Shown piece by piece: positions 10,208 through 22,375 of a stretch of DNA of 64,000 nucleotides. How positions within the stretch are numbered: the stretch's first letter is position 1; every line of letters begins with the position of its first letter. Made by a program: the position numbers and the translations under genes. The DNA is from Xanthostigma xanthostigma (Eukaryota; Arthropoda; Insecta; Raphidioptera; Raphidiidae), in NCBI GenBank assembly GCA_963575645.1, contig OY754467.1:31121108-31185107 (forward strand), given 5' to 3'. A model generated the notes under the pieces. That model worked only from the letters and a program-made list of their open reading frames with translations, searched no databases and had not been told where the DNA came from.

Positions 10208-12730
10208 ATTACACATAAAACTCGCTTTGAAATCTAGACTAATTCCATCAATTCCCTTCGACAAATATTTATTGACATGTTTGAACGTTTTAATATCAAT
10301 GATTGTAAGTCTGTCTATATCTGTAGTCCTGTTACCTATATTTATATACAATACTGGAATGTGTATTTTACATACATAAGAGAGAAATAAATAAATATAC
10401 AATATTGTGCGGGTTTGTTTTTAATATTAAAAATTACTGTTTGAACTGAAATTTTGTTTATGCAAATCTCAAATCTGTAAAAATTAAAACACATTACTAG
10501 AGGCGATCACATTCCCTTTTATTTATTCTGAACCAAAACGACAAATTTGATATGTGATTATGTTTATACTTATTATGTCCTCTTATATACGCCACTCATT
10601 TCAACTTACTCATGAAATGCTTTTTATGAAACAGGCAGAATCGCTATAACTTTGTACAGAATCATAAAGATAAAACAATTTCTTGAGGTGTGTTATTTTA
10701 AAGCCAATTTAATTTTTTATTTGTAATGATATTATCACTCGAGTGACTGTTAACAATCGCTGATTGGTTTGTGTTAACTTTCCATCATTTCTAGTGATAA
10801 TACCTTCATTACAACCGAGATACATGGACTACTATTTTCTTCATTAATTTAAAAGTGATACAAAACCGAATTTGGGAAAACATCGAGTAAAGGCAGCATA
10901 AAACTGGCAATCTTGATTATAAATCTGACTTGATTAATGCAATGTTTTTCGTTGTTTTAAAACCAATCGTAATATTTAACATTCCAGCTAATTTAAACAA
11001 CGACACAAACAGACAACAAACGGTTACGTCGGTTTCTGGAATCAGCCTCGTCAAAAAAAGCTGTTTACCGCCACATGATATAAATGACGTCGGTTGTATT
11101 CATTTTGTCGGCTGCATATTTTTATTTGCATATGTTATATTCCAAACATCAACGCCTGCAAAAATCGAGTTTCCAGTGACGTAGTTTCCTGCTACCAACA
11201 TATTTTTTTATCCACAATACACTGCGTTTTATAAATTGGATGTTTTCCACTTGCCGCCTACAAAGTTCACAACGACCGCGGTCGTTTCGGTCGCGACAAA
11301 AACGTGACCAGTTAGACTTTTTCTCAGAGCGGGACACCCTTAAATTGTTATTGAATTTAAAATGCATTTTAAATTCATTCAAGATACCGAGGTGATACTA
11401 CAATTAAATCGTTATTGTTTTAAAAATAAAACAGATCTTTGTAATATCGTATAGAAATGTGAAATGATCAAAAATGTAAATAAGTACCATTTAGTTTTTT
11501 CCTCAGAGCGAGACGCTTAAATTATTATTGTTAATTGAAATGACATATCAGCAGAGTATGAAGACTTTGGTAGTGAGACTGAATCAGGACCTGTCAAATC
11601 TGACTATAAGCAACGAATTTGTTCAAGTGTTAAAAGTAATTTATTTACTTTTTGTAAACTTTTTGAATCTACCGTGTTTTTCTTAATCTACGGCTTTATT
11701 ACGGGCATCAAGACTTGCTTGCTGTTACGTTTTTGTTTTGTCAAAGCGGGAAATTTTTACGTATTTTGGGGACTGCGGGACACTTACCTTAAAAGCGGGA
11801 CTGTCCCGCTATGTTTGACTGTAGATCGTTGAGGTCGTTAACTAATAACTACCATAATTACTTTCCATGCATTTTAATGCCACAGAAATGAGAGCAGAAT
11901 ATGCTACATTTAACAATATTGAAATGAATTAATACAACGAACTCAGTTCAGCTCAATATTTCTTTTGACCCGTGTAAGTTGTAGTAATGTACACCTATCA
12001 TAACATTTGATTGATTTAGCTTTTCTTAGAAACACATAACCTTACTTTGCTAGTGGTAGCCATGTTTGTTGCTGCCCATAAGTCGTTCCACTATAGTTTT
12101 CATCTACAATGTTTGTAAGCTAGCGGAACGACAAAATATGCGGTCGTGAACACGAACGTTGCGGGCACCAAGTGAAATATGCATTCTACATTTCACATAT
12201 TGGCACTTTTCAAATATAGAATTTTATGATGTTAAATATAAAAAACACATACGATCAGGAATAGGAAGAGTGCACTTGTCGCGTGAGAGGGGTCTAAAAA
12301 AATCAAAAAGAAGACAGCACTTATTTAATGAAATTCGATGCTCTAAGTCTCTAAGACATATAATAAAGTGTAATGTTAATCGTCCTTTAAAATTTTATTT
12401 TGTTTTATAATTTCAAATGATTATGTGACATTATTGTATAGAAATTCTTTTCAGTTAAAATAGCAGGTTCGATACCGATTATGTCAGAAATTTAAAAAAA
12501 TCGATTATTTTTTCCTGCATTTTCTTAAAGTACGGTGCCTCGAAAATATCTGCAAATTTCAAGTTAATTCAGTGAATAGTTTTCTTAGTCCCGCTGGATC
12601 CAGGTATTTGCAGGATCCAACAGGGTGGACATAGACTTCTAAATTCAATCATAATAAAGACCTAATAGACCTCGTTTTTATAATGGTTTATTATAAATAC
12701 TTTTAGACATGAAGATGAAGACATTATAAA
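10208..12730. other. Unassigned region with GCGGGAC repeats
   Basis: No credible gene. Three places carry related strings: AGCGGGACACCCTTA (about 11325), AGCGAGACGCTTA (about 11505) and GCGGGACACTTACC (about 11780). Near 11795-11821 the sequence AGCGGGACTGTCCCGCT ends in ATGTTTGACTG. Read on the minus strand this is CAGTCAAACATAGCGGGAC, which looks like a hAT-type terminus, but I found no partner end. Confidence 0.35.
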
Positions 12731-12732
12731 TT

Positions 12733-12968
12733 GACATAAAGTTGACCAAAAAATGGTACTGTATACGCTGCCATGAGGACAGCCGGTTTTCTTTGACTTC
12801 TGCAAGATTTGGCTCCAAAAGGGCGCTGGGTGAGTCGCCCATAAGGAAATGACCAGGAGTTAAGGCGTTTAAGTCAGAGGGATTGTCGGATATTGGAGTT
12901 ATGGGTCGCGAATTCAAACAAGCTTCAATTTGATTTAGGCGAGTATGCATTTCTTTAAACGTAAACAA
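12733..12968 (-). pseudogene. pol: BEL/Pao integrase fragment
   Basis: The translation holds LNQIEACLNSRPITPIS, DLNALTPGHFLMGD, ENRLSSWQRIQ, a run characteristic of the C-terminal part of BEL/Pao integrase (the invariant E of the DDE triad is the Glu in QIEACLNSRP). About 75 residues are recognisable, then the similarity stops near 12733. No LTRs or other pol domains are nearby, so it is an isolated fragment. Confidence 0.85.
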
Positions 12969-13077
12969 TAAATGTTACTTATAGAACTTTTTACAACCGC
13001 CTCCCGCAAACCACCGAAGTGGGTGCGCGAGGAGGAATAAAATGTCAGGAAATTGAACTATCAAATATAAAGTTCGA

Positions 13078-13275
13078 AAATTTTGAATTGTGACTTATTT
13101 GTTTGAAAAACTGTTTTTAATTTTGTAAGCTCACGATTAGCGCTAATAAAATATCGCTCGCTTCCCAAATGCGTGGATTGGCATTTGTCAAGAGAGAGAT
13201 ATTTTATTGACGCTAATCGTGAGCTTACAAAATTAGAAAAACAGTTTTTCAAACAAATAAGTCACAATTCAAAAA
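13078..13275. repeat. 198-bp inverted repeat
   Basis: 13078-13155 pairs with 13198-13275, including AAGCTCACGATTAGCG and its complement. The loop is about 42 bp. Small mismatches and a 1-bp gap occur within the arms. Confidence 0.85.
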
Positions 13276-13913
13276 TTAATATTGAAAGATGTATTAAATT
13301 GATTGTTACGCCGCTGCAACTCTCAGATTGCGTTGGATGGTGATGCCTGTGTTAAATTCAATCATTTCAGAAACAAAATGCAAAACACGTCAACGTCGAA
13401 TCACTATTTCATATTTTTTAATTAAAACTGCAATCTACCAGAATTATTCATGCTTATTTTTAAATAAAAAAATCAAATGTCTAAATCATAACCAGATTAC
13501 TATAATATAGATTTCAAACTCTTGTTTACAATATAATAAAAATTGATTAACGAAATTTTAAATACGTCAATCTCAAATAAAGTGTTTTTATATGTTTATA
13601 TTGCAAATGCATGAATATACACTGAACAAATAAACTATTTTACACCTACTATACATTGATTCTGAAATAGAAGAGCCATTATAGTACAGTTCGCTTAATA
13701 GAGCGGCGAAGAAATCAAACAATGTAAAGCGCACCCGTCCAACGCATAAAAACTATCTTGCATATTATATTATATTGTGAAGTATGATTATTGTACCTAG
13801 AACTTTACTATTGTTTTCAGTTATATTCAGAGGAAAACGAAATCTGATGCAGAAACATTTTAATTGTCAAAACATAATATGTTTCTTTTTCACCATTCCG
13901 TACCACATAATAT
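13276..13913. other. No identifiable feature
   Basis: A/T-rich. No shared repeat or credible frame was recognised. Confidence 0.45.
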
Positions 13914-14736
13914 ACAGTGAGTTCACAGAAAATGATAATAGTAAATTGGTCGTGTATCCTACTAAATACAAAAAAAAATTTAGATAGTTTTTTGTTTAAC
14001 TCTAGATTTACTATCGGAAATTGCATAGGTATATTTTTTTGTATTTCAAACACAACCGAAAGTGTACATGCTTTTTTTTCAATTGACAACATATATTTTT
14101 TTACATTTTCTAAATCTCTATTTTTCTCATTCATGTAAAATTTGCATAAGGTTGCATAAGAAAATATTCGAGAAAAAAGTTTTCAATTTGTTAATTAAAA
14201 TGCATTTTTCTAGAATATTTTCTTAAGTAACCTTATGAAAATTTTATATGAATCTATAGAGAAACAAATGTAGATTTCGAAAATGTAAAAAATATATATG
14301 CCATTTAAAAAAAAAATCGTATAAATTTCCGGTTGATTTTGAAGTACAAAACAAATTACCACTATAATTTCCACTAGTAAATCTCAAGTTGACGTTCGAG
14401 GTGTCAGACATTTTAAATGGTTTTTGTTATTTGTCAGAGAACATTATTTTAGCGTTTTGGATGAAGTTTTTAAGCTATCCAATTAAAAAAAAAAAACAAA
14501 CAGTATCTATAAATTTTTACATGCCGTCAAAGCGACTTCTTTCGGAAAATTTAGAGGGAAAACACCCCAAAATCAAGAAAAGTCATAGAGGAAATAGGTG
14601 TCAGACTAGACCTAATGAATACAAAGTTTGGGGAGAGTATGTGTCAGTAAAATTTTTGCCGACGGGCACTCTGACTATAATATCTAGTAGGATACACGAA
14701 TTATTCACTGTTACCACTATCGGTGAGCACACTGTA
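13914..14736. mobile_element. Fold-back element, family also at 21.1 kb
   Basis: The left end (CAGTGAGTTCACAGAAAATG, 13914 on) and the complement of the right end (CAGTGTGCTCACCGATAGTG, ending 14736) are related terminal inverted repeats of about 55 bp containing CGTGTATCCTACTA. Further inside, about 14000-14190 pairs with about 14200-14400. The right arm has roughly 270 bp between its outer and inner parts that the left arm lacks. A relative starts at 21121. No coding sequence was identified; a 164-codon frame at 14389-14883 crosses the element end and looks fortuitous. Confidence 0.7.
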
Positions 14737-14826
14737 AATTTAAAACAATATTTAAGTAGGAATTTGTATTTTTTAAGGCGCACGAGGCTGGTCTTAATTA
14801 AATTTTCTAATGTGTCTTGCTTGGTC

Positions 14827-14886
14827 CAACTTACACTACAGGATAGTTTAAAAAAAATATATAAAAACTATCCTATAGTGTAAGTT
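14827..14886. repeat. Small hairpin
   Basis: AACTTACACTACAGGATAGT and its near-perfect complement (one mismatch) are separated by about 17 bp. Confidence 0.85.
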
Positions 14887-14931
14887 ACGGTGTTTTGTCG
14901 AAAAAAAAACTGTTTTAGTAACATGTAGCGA

Positions 14932-15009
14932 TATCTGATAGAATTTGCTCAAAGCTATTAGTTTAGAAGCAAATCTGGTAGAATTTCCTCAAAGCTATTA
15001 ATTCAGAGG
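14932..15009. repeat. Two-unit tandem repeat, about 38 bp
   Basis: TAGAATTTGCTCAAAGCTATTA and TAGAATTTCCTCAAAGCTATTA follow one another with similar flanks. The complement of the core recurs at about 25570-25593, so it belongs to a dispersed family. Confidence 0.6.
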
Positions 15010-15572
15010 CCGGGCCGCAAACGAAATACATTCTTAGATCATTATCTATCGCACCCCGGTGAAACCCCGAAAAGTTTCAAGGTCATTTAAACTGTACATT
15101 AATTAATATGAAATGAAAAAAACGGTTAGAACTTTTTTTGTCTCACATGTACGTTAATGTCTGGTTCCATGACGTTATATGAAATTTGCGGCACATCTTC
15201 AATAGGTTGCAGTCACAATCTACATAGAAATTTGTAGACAAAAGCAATGGCAGACTAACAATTATTATTTAACTGAATATAGGTACTATGCTCGTAGTTA
15301 TTACTTATTACCTATAACTTGCAAGGGTATTCTGTAAACCTTATTGTACTTAGTACTACGTTCGTTGCATCCAGTGAATCAAATGTTTCTGAGTTCAGAT
15401 CACTGATCTCTATACTAGCAACCGGACGACTTTGTAAGACGTTATTGTGGTGAGTTGAAAGTTCACTTAGCGCTTTGAAAGTGTGTGGTACCACTAAGTA
15501 GTATCCATGGAACTAATTTCCATGGTGGTATCCTACTGCATACCTTTATATAGTAACTATACTTGGTGTACC

Positions 15573-16643
15573 CAGGGTTGCCAACTTGGAGGTTTTCCCT
15601 CTAAATTTGGGGGGATAAAATGTGGAATGGGATTTTTTAGGGGTAATTTTAATGACACAAAAAACAAAATTTTTCTACCAGACATTAGGTGAATTGCAAA
15701 ACCGAGTCATTGTTAAATATCTGTTTACTAAGTAGTAGCCTAAGTCCTAATATATAGTATTATAGTAACATCATGTGGCGCTCGGTCACCTTTAATAGCA
15801 GAATACTCAAATACTGTCGTCAAAGCGGCAAACGTTGTTGAAAATGAGTTAACAATGAATTTGGATTATTGGAACTGTAGAACAATCTTTTTTTGACGTG
15901 ATAACGTCTTATAAATTGATGAATCACCAATCTTATAAATTGATAAAACACCGCCTGCATGTTCGAAAAAGTGTAACGCGTAACGTTCCTAACGTTCCGC
16001 CTGACCCTGTGCGTGCTTTTTGCTAATTACTCGCTCAATTTAAATCAGATCGGTTTGAAACCAGTCTTAAACGAAAGAGGAGAACATTTTACATAGATTT
16101 CGTATAACAGAATTTGCCTAAACAGTTTTTTTATACAAATTTATATAGAAAAATAGCTGTATAAATGCAACATGAAAACGGCTGAATTTCTAATGTTTAA
16201 TTCAATTTTTTGACATTAGTATTCTGTGAAATGCAAAGCCTTCTAAGTTAACTATTGGAATAACTAATTATTATTAGAACATAATACTTTGTAAGTTGCA
16301 AACGTCACTTTTGACATTTCTTATCATTCCGACACCAAGGATAAGCGGATTGAAACCAAATGGGAGGTTTAGGTTATGTATTACGGAATACGTTATCACG
16401 TAAAACTATCGTCCGTAAACCGACTTTACAGACAACCAATTTTTTTATTGTTAACTTATCTTCAACAAAGTTTTCCGGTTTGACGACGGTATTTACTATT
16501 CTGCTATGTAAGGAGACCGAGCGCGGTCTATCAATAATACGATACAATTTTTCAAAGTAAAACAATTATTTTTATAAGGGAGATTTTTAGGGATATTTTA
16601 ACTTGTGGTTGGGGGAAAAGATCGTTAGGGGTTGGCAACCCTG
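15573..16643. mobile_element. hAT-type element with a nested repeat
   Basis: The ends CAGGGTTGCCAAC and GTTGGCAACCCTG are perfect inverted repeats. The 8-bp flanks GGTGTACC (15565-15572) and GGTATACC (16644-16651) fit a hAT target duplication with one change. No transposase remains. About half of it is a copy of another family (15891-16439) that must have inserted later. Confidence 0.8.
15891..16439. mobile_element. GACGTGATAACGT family, copy 1
   Basis: It starts TTTTGACGTGATAACGTC and ends with ...ACGTTATCACGTAAAAC followed by about 40 bp to ACAGACAACCA. The 13-bp motif and its complement lie near the two ends, but the right end has an extra asymmetric tail. The same limits are seen at 24652-24805 and 26734-27698, so this is one mobile family. 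No protein was recognised. Confidence 0.75.
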
Positions 16644-16903
16644 GGTATACCACAAAAACAGCAATACGTACCTATATCGAATACTATATGTAGTCGAATT
16701 GCTAATTGCTATTGCGTCTGCTTCGTACGCAGTAGATCTTTGATTCAATTCCGCTTAGGGCAATTCTTTTATAGTTTTCTTACAACTTACTATTCCATAT
16801 TCCACTTGATATTTAGTTATAACTTTTTTTATATTAAATATAATGTATTTTTTATCTGTATTAGTTTTGTTCCTAATAATACTTTTGAAGAAAATTTATT
16901 TTG

Positions 16904-17030
16904 GTTGAGGAACAATTAAAAAAAGAAACTTTACATACCAGTGTGTCGCTTGTGGCCAACGTTTCGAAAAATATATTTTCATCCTCAAGGCCATTGAGGA
17001 TGACAATATATTTTTAAAAACACTGCACTT
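16904..17030. repeat. Fold-back with hammerhead-like core, copy a
   Basis: It begins TTGAGGAACAATTAAAAAA, like the elements at 47731-47995. On the minus strand 16954-16992 reads GGCC, TTGAGGA, an A/T stem, GAAAC, GTT, GGCC. The plus-strand half (from about 16993) is decayed: TTGAGGATG is still visible but the GAAAC part is lost. Confidence 0.6.
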
Positions 17031-17609
17031 GGTTATTTAATTTTGCATAAACACTTCTAAAACCGTGTGCGAATACTCGTAAGGTAGACATTACAATTTT
17101 AATAAAATCACTGGCATTTTCTCTGTTCCTGTGTCTAAATGTAAATGTTTGTATGACGCTACTCATTATATTCGCCCCATTCGAAAGGCCGCCATCAGCC
17201 CTATAGGTTCGTGCGTATCACGTTTACTGTTTTCTTTTCAATTTGAATAATTATTCAAATTTTAGATTAATAAATTGAATTATTTAATTAAATTGGACTT
17301 TGTGTAGGCATAGAAAGCAAGCAAATGTTAGGTTGTGAATATTTTATTACATATAACAGATTTATTATGTTGTTTGCCGCAAGGATTTCCCGATATTTAC
17401 ATAATGTCTTTGGAAGAGAAAGCTTATAAAATAAAACAGTTAAAAGTAGAATCTGTATAGAGATGCGTTGTGATATAGATAGGGACCCTTTTTATTCACT
17501 GCGTGATGACAAAGATGCCATAGCTTTGCTATTTCTTAAAAATTATTCTAAAAAATCTTACACAAAAGTCTGTTACAGAGATTAGTACCTACAGTCATTC
17601 GATAAAAGA

Positions 17610-18003
17610 GGTTACCTGGAAAGTTTTCCGGGAGTTTTGATAATTGGTAATTTTATAAATTTGAATGTGCTCTGTCCGAATTTCTATTTTGCCACCTCGT
17701 ATCTTTGTCGCTCGCGCCGCCATATTGGGAAAATGACGCCTAAAAGTAGTTTTTTGACCTTCCCGACTCATTTTTATGAATAAAAATATGAATATTGGAA
17801 AAAAACGGAAAATTTATTAACTAAGGTCACAAACTGACACACGTCGATCGCGTTCTTACATTGGAATACATTTGTGGGAGAGCGCGCGCTGTACAGAAAT
17901 GGCTGTAACTTTGACTGGTACAAGCAAATTACATGAAACCAATTGCAGATGAAAAAGTATCATTTATTAAAGTATTACGTGTGTTCCAAAGTTTTTTTAA
18001 TAT
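17610..18003 (+). repeat. Dispersed repeat, uninterrupted copy
   Basis: From ACCTGGAAAGTTTTCCGG to ACGTGTGTTCCAAAGTTTTT it parallels 21410-21685 joined to 22305-22375. This copy lacks the solo LTR found in the other and so serves as a paralogous empty site. Confidence 0.8.
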
Positions 18004-19757
18004 ACCTATTTTTTGACACTGTCATTATCAATATTACGATGAATCTAATAATACCTCATTTATTAAAATCTATTCAGGAGTTTGACGCTAGGAGAGAATA
18101 GAGAATACCACATCCATAGATACACGCGGAAAACATAACCCTGGCTGAGCTGTCGCGCAGTCGGGTCAAAATTAAATCCTCGTCGCGAATTTCGCAAACA
18201 AAAAGAGAATATTATTTTACTAATCATGCTCATTTGAATGTAAAATCTAATTTTAATATAAGGCTTTTGTGAGTGGAAATGTTATTATAAAAAAGATTTT
18301 TACACAACCTTTATTATCATCAAAGTAAAATTAAATGACATTATTTAATTAGTTTATTTGCCTATGCATATTATATGGAACATTGGCACATACACTATTG
18401 ACATCGCAATCGTGAGCTGGTTGGATGGCGGGACCTAGAAACTTTCAACGTGTCACATGTTTTTACTTGGCAAGTTTTCGTGTTTTATATTATGATTTAT
18501 AATTAAACTTTATGTTTATATGTGTGACAATTTGCCAAGTGAAAACTTGGCACCCTTTTTAGATATCAATTCTTTTTGTATTGAGGTATGACTCAATTTT
18601 TCGCAGTATGAAAATAAAATTCTTAATAATAAACTTGACTCCCTTTTTCACATTTATGGTTTTGATGGGATATCATTATTTTTTGTAAGAAATTATTATT
18701 ATTTATCATTCAAAAGTGATTTGTTAAATTAATCCTTTTTCTTGTATAGTTTTTTTTTCGAAAGGAGCTAATAAAAATCTATTGATTGGCAAATATTTCA
18801 AATCTTAAAAATTTACTTTTTCTGATTTTTTTCTTTGTATCCATAGAATTACCTAGCTGGATGTCAAATTTCAACTTTCTAGGTCATCTGGAAGTGGGTT
18901 AGGTTTTTGATCTATATGTCAGTGAGTCAGTGATAAAAATGCTGATTTTTAGACGTTAATATCTCAATAACCGTTTGAGCTGGATATATGAAATTTGGGG
19001 TGCTAGTTAATTTAAGGGGTTTTAATAAATAAACCAAATTTCATGTGTTTATGTTAAATAGATTTTTAGTTATTAATGGGTCATAAGTGGCTCCAAATGC
19101 TTTCTTTTTCTTTATTGAACTTGACTTGACACAGTGATATATTCTTAGAAAAAAACTGTTTTTAATTTTATTTCAACTCAACTTTATTCACTATAAAATT
19201 CTCAATATAAACTGACTCTAAATACAGATTCAAAATATCAATTACAATAAGCATTACATAATATAATTTAAATGATAATTATTCAACCTCTATGTATATA
19301 ACAGATACACTGCAGCGTGTCTAAACTTTGGCACTTCGTAAAAATTCTATGTGTAGTCACCTGATAGGTGAACATTGTGGGGATCCTTGTCCTGTAAAAA
19401 TAATACCAAAGAAACAACTTCTCTTATCGACAATAAAGTGTTTTTATTGACATCGTTCAACCAAATTTTGTTTCTAACTTTTTGGTTTGGCTTATTAAAC
19501 CAAGATTTTATTATTCCTCCTGTTGTACTTAACACTGTCAAACAGCTGCACACAGAACTTTCACGAAGCGTCAAAATAGTAAGTATGTCAGATTGTGCAA
19601 CTTGCAGATGATCATGAAGCGCCGCGTGGAATCGGTGATTTCATGAACTACCTAGTCAATTAGTGTAATGCAAATAAGATACACGAACTGACGGCAGGTT
19701 ATGAAATACAGGTTTCTCACAATCTGACGGATTCCACTATGTGCAGACTACGACATA
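18004..19757. other. Unassigned A/T-rich region
   Basis: No credible coding frame. A stretch near 18845-19080 reads like conserved repeat tail sequence (for example TGTCAAATTTCAACTTTCTAG and AAACCAAATTTCATGTGTTT), but it has no second copy in the window. Confidence 0.35.
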
Positions 19758-20751
19758 TACAGGGTGTCCCATTTAGAATGGGACATAGAACAACCGCAGA
19801 TTCTCCAATTCAAAATAAAACGATTAAGCGAAATATGCTTAGATAAAATGTTGCTCGTTTCCGAAATACAGGGTGTTGAAGTTGAAAACTGAAAAATTAT
19901 TAATGTCCATAATTTTGATACACCGTATAATTTTACTCAAATCGGCACACTTGTTAAATATCATAAAATGCACCTAACAATAAAAAAATTAGTTCAGTAC
20001 GCTCTACCAGTGGCGTACGGCAGGAGTAAGTAATAATTGTGCCCCTTCTAAATGTTACGCCGCTGTCTAAATTTTAATTTTGACTATAATTTTAATTTTT
20101 TTGATATTTTCTAAGTCAATAATGTACACTTGTTAGTTGGTTGTAAAGTCATTCATTTTTACAATTTTGTCTTAAAACCAAACAAAGTAGAAACTAATGT
20201 AATGAAATTTTAAAAAAATTTTAAAAATTTCATAACATTAGTTTCTACTTTGTTTGGTTTTAAGACAAAATTGTAAAAATGAATATTATTAATAATAATA
20301 CACATAAAAAGTACATGTCTATCTATCTTTAACTGCGAATATCTCGAAAACCAATGACTTTACAACAAACTAACAAGTGTACATTATTGACTTAGAAAAT
20401 ATCAAAAAAATTAAAATTATAGTCAAAATTAAAATTTAGACAGCGGCGTAACATTTAGAAGGGGCACAAGTATTACTTACTCCTGCCGTACGCCACTGGT
20501 AGAGCGTACTGAACTAATTTTTTTATTGTTAGGTGCATTTTATGATATTTAACAAGTGTGCCGATTTGAGTAAAATTATACGGTGTATTAACAAAATTAT
20601 GGACATTAATAATTTTTCAGTTTTCAACTTCAACACCCTGTATTTCGGAAACGAGCAACATTTTATCTAAGCATATTTCGCTTAATCGTTTTATTTTGAA
20701 TTGGAGAATCTGCGGTTGTTCTATGTCCCATTCTTAATGGGACACCCTGTA
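19758..20751. mobile_element. 1-kb palindromic mariner-like element
   Basis: The ends are TACAGGGTGTCCCATT and the complement of the same sequence, with TA on both outer sides (19756-19757 and 20752-20753). The whole element is an inverted repeat: the left arm to about 20221 matches the right arm from about 20225, with a few mismatches. The right arm has about 60 extra bases near 20284-20345. ACAGGGTGTCCC termini and a TA target point to the Tc1/mariner group. No transposase is present. Confidence 0.85.
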
Positions 20752-21120
20752 TATACCGAATTTGTTAAAATCAAATCTGTCTTTCGAAACTGATTGCTCA
20801 CACACATCACGACTTCAAATGCGGTATACTCATTGAAATCCAATACCGCACGAAGCCTATTTAAAATGTGCACAGACGAACTATTTTTAAAGCTTCTATT
20901 TAGAAGATTATTGGACCCAAAAATACCGATAAATTTGCCCAATTGTTTCAAAATAACAATTTAACCCTTTAGTAGAGATTAAAATGCTCACCAAAAATGT
21001 TCATAAAAATGTAGTGAATCATCTATCTATTGCAGGTGTACATAATTTGGTTCATATGTTGGATTGATAAGATGAAGCCGAATATAAAAATTAAAAGAAA
21101 TTTAATCATCTTACATTGTA

Positions 21121-21400
21121 CAGTGCGTTCACCGAAAGTAGTAACAGTGAATAATTCGTGTATCCTACTAGATACAAAAAAAAATTAAACAGTTTTTTTT
21201 TTTTTAATTTGAAATTACTATCGGAAACTGCTGAGGTCTATTTTTTGTTCTACAAAATCAACCGGTAGTGCATATGCATTCTTTTTTTCAAATGATACAT
21301 ATTGCTTTTCACATTTTCGAAATCTCATTTTTTTAAATAAATTGGTATAAAACTTTTCCATAAGAAAATATTCGAGGAAAACGTTATCAATTTATTACAG
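21121..21400 (+). repeat. Relative of the 13.9-kb fold-back (left end)
   Basis: It shares CGTGTATCCTACTA, TACTATCGGAAA, AATCAACCGG and AAGAAAATATTCGAG in the same order as 13914-14190. Only this half is present before the dispersed repeat at 21410 begins. Confidence 0.65.
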
Positions 21401-21409
21401 TTATTTGGT

Positions 21410-22375
21410 AGTTTTACCTGGAAAGTTTTCCGGTAGTTTTGAAAATTGGTGTTTTTATAGATTTCGATGTGCTCTTTCCGAATTTAACTTTGGCATCTGG
21501 TATCTTTGCCACTCGTTCTGCCATATTGGAAAAATGGCGCCAAAAACAGTTTTTTGAAATTCGAGCGAGCAGAAATTTGTTAACTAAGGTCACAAATTGA
21601 CACGCGTCGATCGCCTGCTCAGATTGCAATAGGCTTGTAGGAGCGCGCGATCTATACGGAAATGGGTGTAACGTCAAAGCACATGATATTGTAACAAGAC
21701 TGTTCTATTTACAATAATAAACGATTACCAAAACAGTTAAACACACAAACGAAAGCGTACTTCTCAAATGAAACAGTAATTATAACGTTAACAGAAACAA
21801 AACTAATAGTTCTAAATAATAAAATAGAAGACTAAGTAACAGAAGAATATAAAGTCACTAATTATGTAGGTACGCAAAATACTTACAACGTTTATTAGCA
21901 AACTTGTATATTAACTACACACGATTATTTACAACACAGAAGCTGTTTATGTAAAACCAGATTTATATAATTGCACTCAAAGGTTTATACAGCTCATTTA
22001 TCTTCTATCATAGCAGTTACCTCGGCCTTGCTGTACCGACTGAACAATTTATATCACACAGTTGTTTGTAATCCACTGTACGTGCGCGCTGCAACTAACT
22101 AAATAACTGACTGATTTGTCAACGACTCCGCTCGCATTTTATAGCTTCGTCTCCCGCCTGGTAGAATTTTCTAGAAGCTCCGAGATCCTTCCTTTACATG
22201 TATCGCCGACTTCAGGTCGGGTTATGACTGCCTGCTTTCCATTGTTGTTGTAAGAATATTCCACAGAAAGCATAGTCGTCCCAACAAGGAGCGCGCAAAA
22301 ATATGAAACCAATTGCAGATGAAAAAGTATCATTCTCTTGAAGTATTACGTGTGTTCTAAATTTTTTTAAAGTAC
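21410..22375 (+). repeat. Dispersed repeat split by a solo LTR
   Basis: 21410-21685 and 22305-22375 are adjacent in the copy at 17610-18003. Between them lies the solo LTR 21690-22300, flanked by ATAT on both sides. Confidence 0.8.
21690..22300 (-). mobile_element. Solo LTR, 611 bp
   Basis: It is related to 6048-6649 over its length: plus-strand start TGTAACAAGACTG, GAGCGCGC near the far end, and shared inner strings such as AAAACAGTTAAACACACAAAC. On the minus strand a TATAAAA box is followed by TGCGAGCGGAG. ATAT occurs at 21686-21689 and 22301-22304. The outer end reads GCGCAAAA rather than GCGCACAACA, so one terminus has mutated. Confidence 0.8.

Noticed and set aside
11149..11382. Possible zinc-finger fragment (CELC on the minus strand)
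   Set aside because: A single Cys pair without the His partners; not enough to claim a BED or other finger, although a hAT-like end lies about 450 bp away.
12159..12410. Possible small gene (83 codons, basic protein)
   Set aside because: No ATG context, domain or repeat support; the composition is like the flanking A/T-rich DNA.
14389..14883. 164-codon plus-strand frame
   Set aside because: It runs across the end of a fold-back element and into a hairpin, with no recognisable domain; probably fortuitous.
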